Below, piece by piece: positions 51,130-58,323 of a DNA stretch of 64,000 nt (position 1 is the first letter of the stretch; every line of letters starts with the position of its first letter). The stretch comes from GWC2-45-44 sp041661665 (GTDB taxonomy: Bacteria > Planctomycetota > Phycisphaerae > Sedimentisphaerales > UBA12454), in NCBI GenBank assembly GCA_041661665.1, contig JBAZTW010000004.1, forward strand, positions 1-64,000, written 5' to 3'. Position numbers and translations under genes: made by a program. The notes beneath the pieces are model-generated. The model was not told the DNA's origin and searched no databases. It was given only the letters and a program-made list of their open reading frames with translations.

Positions 51130-51738
51130 ATGAAGAAGAAATCGATAGTGGTCCTGTTAATTGGTTGCACAATGTCATTTCCGACATACGCTAATACCAT
51201 AATAACTTTTAACACACCCGCAGTAGCATTCCAAGATGGTTATGGCCAAGGCAGGCCTTACGTTGAAGGCGACTATTGTATGTCAACAGTCAATACTCCT
51301 GGGAATTACGGTTCTATAATAAGGTTCAATCCACTTACTCAGAATGCCCTAGTTCCAAATAATGGCACTGTACATATGGGAGTTACTTTGTTTGCAAATC
51401 CTTGGCTGCAAAAAACTGATGGTGGTCCATTTAATCTAATCGGATTAGACCTCGCTGAATATAGCGAGTACACCAACTGGGTAAATAGCGTATCCATGGT
51501 GGGTTATCGTCAGGACGGATCAACTCTCACTGCAACTCTTGCCATAGATAGAATTTTTGACGGATATGGTGGAGTTAACGATTTTCAGCATTATAATCTA
51601 AACTGGAAGAATCTAATACGAGTAGAATTTCACAGTACATGTTTTAGTATGGATAATATTGAAGTTCTAGCGGTTCCCGAACCGGCGACGATTCTTTTAC
51701 TCACCCTCGGCGGGTTGATTTTAAGAAAAAAACGCTAA
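51130..51738 (+). CDS. PEP-CTERM sorting domain protein
   Basis: 202 residues, 31 bases after its neighbour. Signal peptide (KSIVVLLIGCTMSFPTYA), beta-rich body unlike the first protein, and the same tail VPEPATILLLTLGGLILRKK. The DNA of the two tails shares a 23-base identical run (51051-51073 and 51691-51713) although the bodies are unrelated. Surface or extracellular matrix role inferred from the tail. Confidence 0.82.
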   Translation: MKKKSIVVLLIGCTMSFPTYANTIITFNTPAVAFQDGYGQGRPYVEGDYCMSTVNTPGNYGSIIRFNPLTQNALVPNNGTVHMGVTLFANPWLQKTDGGPFNLIGLDLAEYSEYTNWVNSVSMVGYRQDGSTLTATLAIDRIFDGYGGVNDFQHYNLNWKNLIRVEFHSTCFSMDNIEVLAVPEPATILLLTLGGLILRKKR

Positions 51739-51756
51739 ACAAACAATCAAACCAAC

Positions 51757-51787
51757 AAAAAGGCCGGGCTAAAACCGGCCTTTTTTA
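51757..51787 (+). terminator. Rho-independent terminator
   Basis: AAAAAGGCCGG, loop GCTAAAA, CCGGCCTTTTTT: 11-bp stem with a T run, 19 bases after the second PEP-CTERM gene. Confidence 0.9.
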
Positions 51788-51849
51788 TTTATTGCCTCAA
51801 AAGTAAAATCCCTTATAATCCCGGAAGATAAACTTATGGAAGGATAAAA

Positions 51850-52152
51850 ATGATGTATCCCGTTAGACTTTCTTGGTTTTATACCTATGTCTTAAAATGC
51901 GAAAAGACAGGTACTTTTTACACGGGTTGCACAAATGACTTGAAACAGAGAATAGAACAGCATACAAAAGGTAAAGTCTGTTACACGAAACACAGATTGC
52001 CTATTAAGTTAATTTATTCTGAGGCCTGCTTAAACAAGGACGATGCGTATCGCAGAGAAAGATATTTAAAAACCGGAATAGGTAAAAGGTATATTAAAAA
52101 CAGACTAAAGGGGTGGCTGACTGATGGGATGAATCCCGTTAGACCTCTTTAA
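51850..52152 (+). CDS. GIY-YIG nuclease superfamily protein
   Basis: 100 residues, the single-domain UPF0213/Slx1-like size. FYTYVLKCEKTGTFYTGCTN is the Y-x-Y .. Y-x-G core with the variant YTY/YTG, followed by DLKQRIEQH (catalytic Arg) and AYRRERYLKTGIGKRYIK (catalytic Glu). Both gene ends contain copies of ATCCCGTTAGAC (51857-51868 and 52133-52144), coding YPVRL at the start and NPVRPL at the end, and an inverted copy lies at 52216-52230. This suggests the gene travels with the repeat. Role in repair or mobility is open. Confidence 0.82.
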   Translation: MMYPVRLSWFYTYVLKCEKTGTFYTGCTNDLKQRIEQHTKGKVCYTKHRLPIKLIYSEACLNKDDAYRRERYLKTGIGKRYIKNRLKGWLTDGMNPVRPL

Positions 52153-52230
52153 TATAATATATATGTTGAAAATAGTGAAAAGATAAACAAATTGTACAAA
52201 TTAATAAATTTAATGGAGGTCTAACGGGAT
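52133..52230. repeat. 15-bp inverted repeat ATCCCGTTAGACCTC spanning the rubrerythrin start
   Basis: ATCCCGTTAGACCTC (52133-52147) and GAGGTCTAACGGGAT (52216-52230) pair perfectly around 68 AT-rich bases. The right arm contains the GGAGG ribosome site and the first two bases of the start codon of the rubrerythrin-like gene. Confidence 0.85.
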
Positions 52231-52684
52231 GGAACAGTTTAAAATCGTCGATGACATTTTGGATTTCGCAATTGAAGGCGAGGTTGAGGCGCACAAATTC
52301 TATACCGACCTGGCGGCGAAAATGCCCGACAAAACAATGAAGCAGGTTTTTCTCGATTTCGCAGCAGAAGAACTTGGTCATAAAAAACTTCTCGAAGACG
52401 CAAAGGCAGGCAAAAAAGTTCTGCTCAAAAAAGAGCATGTCGCCGATTTGAAAATCGCCGAGTTCACCGTCGCAGTAAAACCGACGCCGAATATGAACTT
52501 CAAAGACGCTCTGATTCTGGCAATGCAGAAAGAGAAAAAAGCGTTTCAACTTTACACCAGACTTGCGGGATTGATGACCGACAAAACTGCCGCCGAACTT
52601 TTCGCCGCTCTTGCCCAGCAGGAAGCAAAACACAAACTCCGCTTCGAACTTGAATATGATGATGTCGTTCTAAAAGAAGATTAA
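52229..52684 (+). CDS. Rubrerythrin/ferritin-like diiron protein
   Basis: 151 residues, four-helix bundle without a rubredoxin domain. Diiron ligands: E in AIEGEVEAHKFY, E..H in FAAEELGHKKLLE, E in MQKEKKAFQLY and E..H in AQQEAKHKLRFELEY. Likely reduces peroxide or handles iron in the cytoplasm of an anaerobe or microaerophile. GGAGG sits nine bases before the ATG, inside the repeat at 52216-52230; folding with 52133-52147 would hide it. Confidence 0.88.
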   Translation: MEQFKIVDDILDFAIEGEVEAHKFYTDLAAKMPDKTMKQVFLDFAAEELGHKKLLEDAKAGKKVLLKKEHVADLKIAEFTVAVKPTPNMNFKDALILAMQKEKKAFQLYTRLAGLMTDKTAAELFAALAQQEAKHKLRFELEYDDVVLKED

Positions 52685-52700
52685 TTTTTTTCTCTGTGAA

Positions 52701-52732
52701 CTCTGCCTGTCCTGAGCGGAGTCGAAGGGGTG
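52701..52732. repeat. CCTGTCCTGAGC..GTCGAAGGG repeat supplying the menA ribosome site
   Basis: Shares CCTGTCCTGAGC and GTCGAAGGG with the core of 20255-20306. AAGGGG at 52725-52730 lies seven bases before the menA ATG. Confidence 0.75.
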
Positions 52733-52737
52733 TCTTT

Positions 52738-53649
52738 ATGGCTGAAATTAAACTCTGGTTGAAAGAATTACGATTGCAGTTCTGCGTAGCAAGCGTGATG
52801 CCGGTGCTAATCGGCTCAGCTCTCGCTTATAAACAAATCGGCAATATAAATTATACGCTGGCTATCCTTGCGCTTCTGGCGACAGTCGCGTTCCAAATCG
52901 CATCAAATATCGCCAACGATTATTTCGACCACCGCAGCAAAAATGATATTCTAAATGAAAACAGAACGCCGTTTTCAGGCGGAAGCGGATTGCTCCCAAA
53001 AGGCCTGATAGCCCCAAATAAAGCACTTATAGCCTCACTGCTGTTTTTCGCAATCGGAGCAAGTTTAGGAATTGCAATTTTAATTATCACAAAAAAACCT
53101 GCTGTGCTTGCACTGGGTTTAGCGGGAATTCTCGGCGGATTTTTCTACACCGCCGGGCCATTGAAACTCGGATACCGAACCACAGGCGAAATCATAATCG
53201 CCTTACTCTTCGGCATCCTGCCTGTTTATGGAGCGTATTACATCCAGACAAGCGTTTGGAATTTGATTCCTCTTTTGCCTTCGCTGGTCGTAGCCGTTTT
53301 GATATTTCTTGTGATATTCGCAAATGAGTTCCCCGATTTCGAGGCTGATAAAGCAGTCAACAAACGCACGCTCGTCGTAACTCTGGGCATAAACAAAGCG
53401 GCAATACTTTACAAAGCCGCATTATTCATTCTCTTTTTTATCATTTGTATTTGTGGTGGAATAAATCTTAGCCCATCTGGCGGCGGAGTCTTGATAGTCG
53501 CACTAAACATATTGGGCGTGTATTGTTTTATAGCCGCTAATCCCAATAAATTAGCTCAAAAGAACTACACCACATTGAGCAAAGCAACAATCCTTTTACA
53601 TACATTCGTCTGCCTTGCTCTTTTTATCGCGATACTAATTAGCACATAA
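52738..53649 (+). CDS. menA: 1,4-dihydroxy-2-naphthoate prenyltransferase (UbiA family)
   Basis: 303 residues from ATG 52738. About eight transmembrane helices. Prenyl-diphosphate motif ANDYFDHRSKND followed by NRTPFSGGSGLLPKGLI, the MenA pattern; the second Asp motif is FANEFPDFEADKAVNKRTL. It makes demethylmenaquinone in the inner membrane. A longer reading from 52696 would translate the upstream repeat into ACPERSRR, a known artefact pattern, and is rejected. Other men genes are not in the window. Confidence 0.88.
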   Translation: MAEIKLWLKELRLQFCVASVMPVLIGSALAYKQIGNINYTLAILALLATVAFQIASNIANDYFDHRSKNDILNENRTPFSGGSGLLPKGLIAPNKALIASLLFFAIGASLGIAILIITKKPAVLALGLAGILGGFFYTAGPLKLGYRTTGEIIIALLFGILPVYGAYYIQTSVWNLIPLLPSLVVAVLIFLVIFANEFPDFEADKAVNKRTLVVTLGINKAAILYKAALFILFFIICICGGINLSPSGGGVLIVALNILGVYCFIAANPNKLAQKNYTTLSKATILLHTFVCLALFIAILIST

Positions 53650-53754
53650 CCCCTGCAATACAGGCAGTTTACCCGTATATACTGTTGTATGATGGGTCTT
53701 AAATAACATTGAATTTTCGTATTGACATTCCGAATATTCAATGTTGGAAGTTCA

Positions 53755-54543
53755 TCACTTTCCAAGTCTGCTTGAGACATTTGTTCTATATTCGCTCTGG
53801 CCGATTTTGCCTTCGCCACGATAACCTTTTGCGGCAATCTCCTGCTGCAGATAGCCGATTCGGTTTTCAGGATTTGGGTGCGTCGATAAAAATTCAATCG
53901 TTCGAGAACCGCTTTGCCTTTGCAGAATTTCCATCGTCTCAGTCATTCCAAAAGGTGTGTAGCCTGCCTTAACCAAATAATCCAGGCCGATTTGGTCTGC
54001 CTGACGCTCGTGTTCTCTGCTGTACGACATTCCCTGAAGCTGAGTGATAATGCTCGCGGCTGTGCCTGCCATTCCCTCACCGACTGCGCTTACGCCTGCG
54101 TTGATTATCAAATCTCTGCTCATTGTTACGGCAGAGTGCCTTGCGGTTACGTGCGCTGTTTCGTGTGCCAGAATGGACGCAAGCTGCGCCTCGGTGTTCA
54201 ACACTTTCAGCAGACCTGTCGTAATATAAATATATCCGCCCGGCAAAGCAAATGCGTTGACTGTATTGGAGTCGATGGCCTTATAACTAAACCCTTCGGT
54301 CGGCGTATGGCAAACACGAGCGATACCCTGGCCGACAGAACCAATATAACTTTGAAGCTGCGTATCTTTTACGCTCTGGCCGAGTTCCTTTTCAACCTGT
54401 TTGGAATACTCAAAACCCATTTGCTTTTGCTCTTCCGGGCTGTAGAGATTAAACTCATTTTTGCCAGTTACGGGATTAACCTGACAGCCGGCAAAGATAA
54501 AACTCAAGCCTGCTGCCGCTAAAAACAAATATAAATTTTTCAT
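53755..54543 (-). CDS. M48 family metalloprotease lipoprotein
   Basis: 262 residues. Signal peptide with lipobox FAGC (Cys20) and no retention Asp at +2. Zinc site HETAH in ASILAHETAHVTARHS, third ligand E in SREHERQADQIGLDYL; FALPGGYIYITTGLL is conserved in the periplasmic M48 group (LoiP, BepA/YfgC, YcaL). It probably degrades misassembled outer-membrane proteins from the periplasmic face of a membrane. Confidence 0.9.
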   Translation of the reverse strand: MKNLYLFLAAAGLSFIFAGCQVNPVTGKNEFNLYSPEEQKQMGFEYSKQVEKELGQSVKDTQLQSYIGSVGQGIARVCHTPTEGFSYKAIDSNTVNAFALPGGYIYITTGLLKVLNTEAQLASILAHETAHVTARHSAVTMSRDLIINAGVSAVGEGMAGTAASIITQLQGMSYSREHERQADQIGLDYLVKAGYTPFGMTETMEILQRQSGSRTIEFLSTHPNPENRIGYLQQEIAAKGYRGEGKIGQSEYRTNVSSRLGK

Positions 54544-54719
54544 AAAATCCCTTTCTAAAATTCGATTTCTATTCCATATTAAGTAGCCTTATGTCGCCAA
54601 ATGTCAAGTTGGAAAAAAATTTGTTACTTTTTGCAAAAAAACAGCCACTAACTAATTTATATTGAAATGCACATCATATATAAGATAATTACCCACTTTC
54701 TATGGAAAGACTCCGGTTA

Positions 54720-56096
54720 ATGCGTAAAAATGTATCGTTGCTGATACTTGCTGTAAGCCTTGTTATGGTCGGCGGTTGTAATACGCCGAAAGAGCAGCTA
54801 TTGACGTTTGACAGGCACTTTGAATCATCCGATTATCAGGCTGCGGCAGCGTTCGCTGAAAAAAACATCAAAAACAAAACAAACCCAGCCCGTGAGGATT
54901 TACTCTGGACGCTTCAGGCGGCAGCGGCAAAAAGAGCCTTAAAAGATTACGCCTCCAGCACAAGCGACTTCGACAAGGCCGAGGAATTTTTGAAGTATTA
55001 CGACCTTCGCTTCTCCGCGGCGGACGATATGGCCGCGACGGCAGTCAACGACAATATTATTCCGTACAAGGGGCAGGAATACGACGGCGTAATGGTGAAT
55101 GTATATAAAGCCTTAAATTTCCTGGCAGAGGGAAATTACGACCTTGCAAAAGTGGAATTCAACAGAGCATTAGACCGGCAGAGAAGAAGCAAAGAACACT
55201 TTGAAAAGGAAATAGCCAAAACAAAAGAAAGCATCGACAAGGCAAAATACGCCAGCCTCATAAACGACCCGAATACGCAAAAAACTATTCAGAGTCAATA
55301 TCCAGAACTTAATGAATACGAGCCTTACAGAGATTACGTCAACCCATTCGTAACCTATTTAGCATCGATATATTTCAACGCAACCGGCGACATCTCGACC
55401 GCACGCAATCTGCTCAAAGAAACCTGCGGCCTTGTACCGGAAAATAAAAGAATAGCTGATGAATTCGCGGAAACGGAAGCGGCTATTTTCACCGGTCGGA
55501 CAATCAAAAATACCGTATGGGTTATTTTTGAAAATGGTTTGGGGCCGAGGAAAGATGAGTTCAGAATCGACCTGCCGCTTTTCATAGTAACAGACAGAGT
55601 GCAATATGTCGGCATCGCCCTGCCGAGGCTTACATACAGAGACATCGCGTTTCCATATTTGCTGATTGACGCTAATGACGCCAAATACAACACAACCGTC
55701 GTCGGCGATATGGACAGAGTTATAGGCGCAGAGTTCAAAAAAGATTTTAACGGAATTCTGGCAAGAGCGATAATTTCGACAACGGGCAAAGCCCTTACAC
55801 AGTACGCGATGACCAACCAGAATTCCAATGAAGCGGATATTGGTTCGATTATGGTAGCCATATATTCATTCCTCACCAACGCCGCTGATGTGCGAATCTG
55901 GACTGCGCTGCCTAAGGATTTCCAGTTCGCAAGATTGCAAATACCTGAAAATAAAGAGCTTATGATAACACCCGCAGGCGGACAGCCTATTGACATTCAC
56001 CTGCCGAATTGCGATAATGTATTGGTCTATATTAAAATCACACAAAGGGGTTCGACACCGATTTATGAAGTGATTCCTTTTGGAAAAAGATTTTAA
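54720..56096 (+). CDS. COG3014-type lipoprotein with TPR-like repeats
   Basis: 458 residues from ATG 54720, placed so that MRKNVSLLILAVSLVMVGGC forms a lipoprotein signal; 54702 is an alternative. Residues 30-260 are helical TPR-like repeats (NVYKALNFLAEGNYDLAKVE), then GRTIKNTVWVIFENGLGPRK and a beta-rich C-terminal domain. The order COG3014, YcfL-like, LpoB-like is seen in several bacterial phyla, linking it to outer-membrane control of peptidoglycan synthesis; its biochemical role is unknown. Confidence 0.75.
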   Translation: MRKNVSLLILAVSLVMVGGCNTPKEQLLTFDRHFESSDYQAAAAFAEKNIKNKTNPAREDLLWTLQAAAAKRALKDYASSTSDFDKAEEFLKYYDLRFSAADDMAATAVNDNIIPYKGQEYDGVMVNVYKALNFLAEGNYDLAKVEFNRALDRQRRSKEHFEKEIAKTKESIDKAKYASLINDPNTQKTIQSQYPELNEYEPYRDYVNPFVTYLASIYFNATGDISTARNLLKETCGLVPENKRIADEFAETEAAIFTGRTIKNTVWVIFENGLGPRKDEFRIDLPLFIVTDRVQYVGIALPRLTYRDIAFPYLLIDANDAKYNTTVVGDMDRVIGAEFKKDFNGILARAIISTTGKALTQYAMTNQNSNEADIGSIMVAIYSFLTNAADVRIWTALPKDFQFARLQIPENKELMITPAGGQPIDIHLPNCDNVLVYIKITQRGSTPIYEVIPFGKRF

Positions 56097-56108
56097 GGAA
56101 ATACTGAT

Positions 56109-56546
56109 ATGAAAAAGTTTTTGCTGATGATGTTTTTTACTGTTTCTGTTTTTGTTTTTTGCGGCTGCACCCCCAGCGATAAGAGGGTTAATGCTGCAGT
56201 CGGCGTCAAAAGCGACAACGTCGCGAACAATATCCTGACAAGGCCATTTTACGGAGCATATAGTTTGCTTGCCGGTGAAGGCATTGACATCAAGGATGTA
56301 AAAACGTGGAGAAATGATGCCGGCTTTATGGAGCTTCAGGTCAGTGGCCGCAATCGCGCCGTTTATACCAAACAATTTGAATACAGAGTTGAATGGCTCA
56401 ATGATAAGGGCGTGCGGATAGAGGCTCAACAGACTGTCTGGCTGCGGGTTTCAGCAAAGGCTATGTCTGATTTCAGCTTCACCGCCACGGCGCCATCTAA
56501 AGATGCCGTTGACTTCAAAATTAACACAAGAAAAGCGAAAGGATAA
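56109..56546 (+). CDS. YcfL-like (DUF1425) lipoprotein
   Basis: 145 residues. Signal peptide ending in FCGC (lipobox). Small beta-sandwich: FMELQVSGRNRAVYTKQFEY, RVEWLNDKGVRIE and TVWLRVSAKAMSDFSFTATAP match the DUF1425/YcfL pattern. In E. coli ycfL is next to lpoB, as here. Role unknown, presumed outer-membrane. Confidence 0.85.
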   Translation: MKKFLLMMFFTVSVFVFCGCTPSDKRVNAAVGVKSDNVANNILTRPFYGAYSLLAGEGIDIKDVKTWRNDAGFMELQVSGRNRAVYTKQFEYRVEWLNDKGVRIEAQQTVWLRVSAKAMSDFSFTATAPSKDAVDFKINTRKAKG

Positions 56547-56550
56547 AACT

Positions 56551-57162
56551 ATGAAAAAATTAGCAATGTTATTTATCGCAACGGCTTTTATGGCTGGCTG
56601 CGAAAAAGTTACGAAAATTGACACGACAAACGATGCGGGAAAACAGGTTATGGCTCTGGATTACAGAGACTTCGACCAGGCAGCAAGCGAAATGATTCAA
56701 TCGCTGCTTCATTCCGGCTCTCTGAACAGACAAGACGGCGGTAAATATGTTCTGACCACAAGCGTTGTCACAAACGACACGATGCAGAGAATCGACACTG
56801 ATTTGCTTACTTCCAAAATAGAAGAAGACCTCAGCAGCAGCGGGCAGGTTGTTATGACCTCCGCGGTCGGAGGCAAGGATAGCAACCGCGACTCTATGGT
56901 CAACGATATAAGAGATGTCCGCGACTCAGCGAAAGGCGATGAATTCGACCGGAACACTATGCCGAACAAAGGCACGCTCATTGCTCCGGATTTGAGCCTG
57001 TCGGGAAAAATATATCAGAATAATCTTCGCTACGACAAAAAAAATCAGCAGGTCGAGTATTATTTCCAGTTGAAATTAACAGACCTGAAGACCGGCAAAC
57101 GCTTCTGGCAGAAGGAAGTTTTAATCGGCAAACGCGGCAGTAACAAAACTGTTGCGTGGTAA
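56551..57162 (+). CDS. lpoB: LpoB-like penicillin-binding protein activator
   Basis: 203 residues from ATG 56551, four bases after the YcfL-like gene with AAAGGA upstream; a frame from 56503 is rejected as it overlaps that gene. Lipobox FMAGC. Domain pattern of LpoB: MALDYRDFDQAASEMIQSLL, VTNDTMQRIDTDLLTSKIEE, GKGTLIAPDLSLSGKI-like segment, YYFQLKLTDLKTGKRFWQKE. LpoB reaches from the outer membrane to activate PBP1B. Presence supports a peptidoglycan synthase of class A in this organism. Confidence 0.85.
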   Translation: MKKLAMLFIATAFMAGCEKVTKIDTTNDAGKQVMALDYRDFDQAASEMIQSLLHSGSLNRQDGGKYVLTTSVVTNDTMQRIDTDLLTSKIEEDLSSSGQVVMTSAVGGKDSNRDSMVNDIRDVRDSAKGDEFDRNTMPNKGTLIAPDLSLSGKIYQNNLRYDKKNQQVEYYFQLKLTDLKTGKRFWQKEVLIGKRGSNKTVAW

Positions 57163-57183
57163 TTCAATATCAGGGTAAATAAA

Positions 57184-58083
57184 ATGAAAACGATAAAATA
57201 CATACTAATGATAATAGTTTTAGCTGCTGTAATCTCTATTACAGCGACAGATGCTATGGCTCGCGGCCACGGTCATACATCTGTCAGCATCGGCGTGGGG
57301 TTCGGCGGCCCTTCTTATTATGGCTCTTATTGGTATGGACCGCGACATCATAGGCACTATGATATGGGCTTCTATTATGGCTACCCTTATTATCCCTACT
57401 ATGATTATCCTGTGGTTGTCGAAAGGCCGGTCGTCGTCGAAAGACCCGTTGTAATCACTCAGCCGGCGCCAGTAGTAGTGTCGCCGCCGGCGCCGGTAGT
57501 GGAAAGGTTAGTGGATGGTAGAGCTAAAGACGAAGTTTCCAGCAGTCCGCAGACTAACAACCAGACTAACACCCAGACTACTGTAATCTGGATTAAAAAC
57601 GATAATGGTTCGCAGACGCCTGTAACGCTTCGGCAGCAGGGAGCGGGCTTTGTCGGGCCATCGAATGAATATTATTCAACATTGCCGACGGAAGATATGC
57701 TTAAAGCTCAGTATGGCTTGAAATCCAATGCGCAGTCTGCTGGTACGGCTGCTCCAGCGGTTAAATCCGAAAGTGTTGTGATATTCATCGACAATGGCAA
57801 CGGCTCAAAAACTCCGATTACTCTGAAAAAAGAAGGTATGAATTACATCGGGCCTGCGGGCGAAAAATATACCACCCTGCCGACCGAAGAACAGCTAAAG
57901 GCTTTGTACGGCACAGCCGCAGACACAAACCAGACTGATTTTAAGGTCGAAATTACAAAAGCTGACGGCAGAAAGGTTGTCGTTGCCCTGAAAAAAGAGG
58001 GAACGGAATTTGTCGGCCCAAAAGGTGAACGCTATCCAACTATGCCTACCGAAGAACAATTAAAGCTAATCTATGGCAAATAA
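57184..58083 (+). CDS. DUF6515-like exported repeat protein
   Basis: 299 residues. Signal peptide (IIVLAAVISITATDAMA). Then a Gly/Tyr/His-rich region (YYGSYWYGPRHHRHYDMGFY), a VVVERPVV repeat with Pro-rich linker, and three copies of a 50-residue unit (NGSKTPITLKKEGMNYIGP .. YTTLPTEEQLKALYG) at about 135-180, 200-245 and 252-299. The units resemble small beta domains seen in glycine/tyrosine-rich periplasmic proteins. It follows lpoB by 21 bases, so likely part of the envelope operon. Confidence 0.65.
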   Translation: MKTIKYILMIIVLAAVISITATDAMARGHGHTSVSIGVGFGGPSYYGSYWYGPRHHRHYDMGFYYGYPYYPYYDYPVVVERPVVVERPVVITQPAPVVVSPPAPVVERLVDGRAKDEVSSSPQTNNQTNTQTTVIWIKNDNGSQTPVTLRQQGAGFVGPSNEYYSTLPTEDMLKAQYGLKSNAQSAGTAAPAVKSESVVIFIDNGNGSKTPITLKKEGMNYIGPAGEKYTTLPTEEQLKALYGTAADTNQTDFKVEITKADGRKVVVALKKEGTEFVGPKGERYPTMPTEEQLKLIYGK

Positions 58084-58125
58084 ATAAAACGTAATACTTT
58101 AGCCAAGTGTCAAATACGACTTATC

Positions 58126-58310
58126 ATTCCCGCGACCCGTGGTGAGCATAGTCGAACCAAAGCGGGAATCAAGTTGTAGGGTGGACTCTTCCTGTCCGCC
58201 ATAGCCTTGGCGACGGCGGAAGCCCACGCGGTTGTCATTGCGAGCGCAGCCTGCCATGAGCTTGTCGAATGATCGCAATGACAAATGACATTTTTAGAGG
58301 TTGCCTTAAT
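58126..58310. repeat. Tandem cluster of four dispersed repeats
   Basis: 58126-58169: ATTCCCGC .. GCGGGAAT hairpin. 58176-58233: long GTAGGGTGGACT variant ending AGCCCACGCGGTT. 58233-58284: perfect 12-bp inverted ends TTGTCATTGCGA/TCGCAATGACAA. 58290-58310: ATTTTTAGAGGTTGCCTTAA(T), the right end of the element at 38083-38189. No gene in 58084-58323. Confidence 0.85.
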
Positions 58311-58323
58311 TTTTGATTTTCTT

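Noticed and set aside
52696..52737. N-terminal extension of menA reading ACPERSRR
   Set aside because: It is translation of a dispersed repeat; the conserved protein begins at 52738 with a ribosome site directly upstream.
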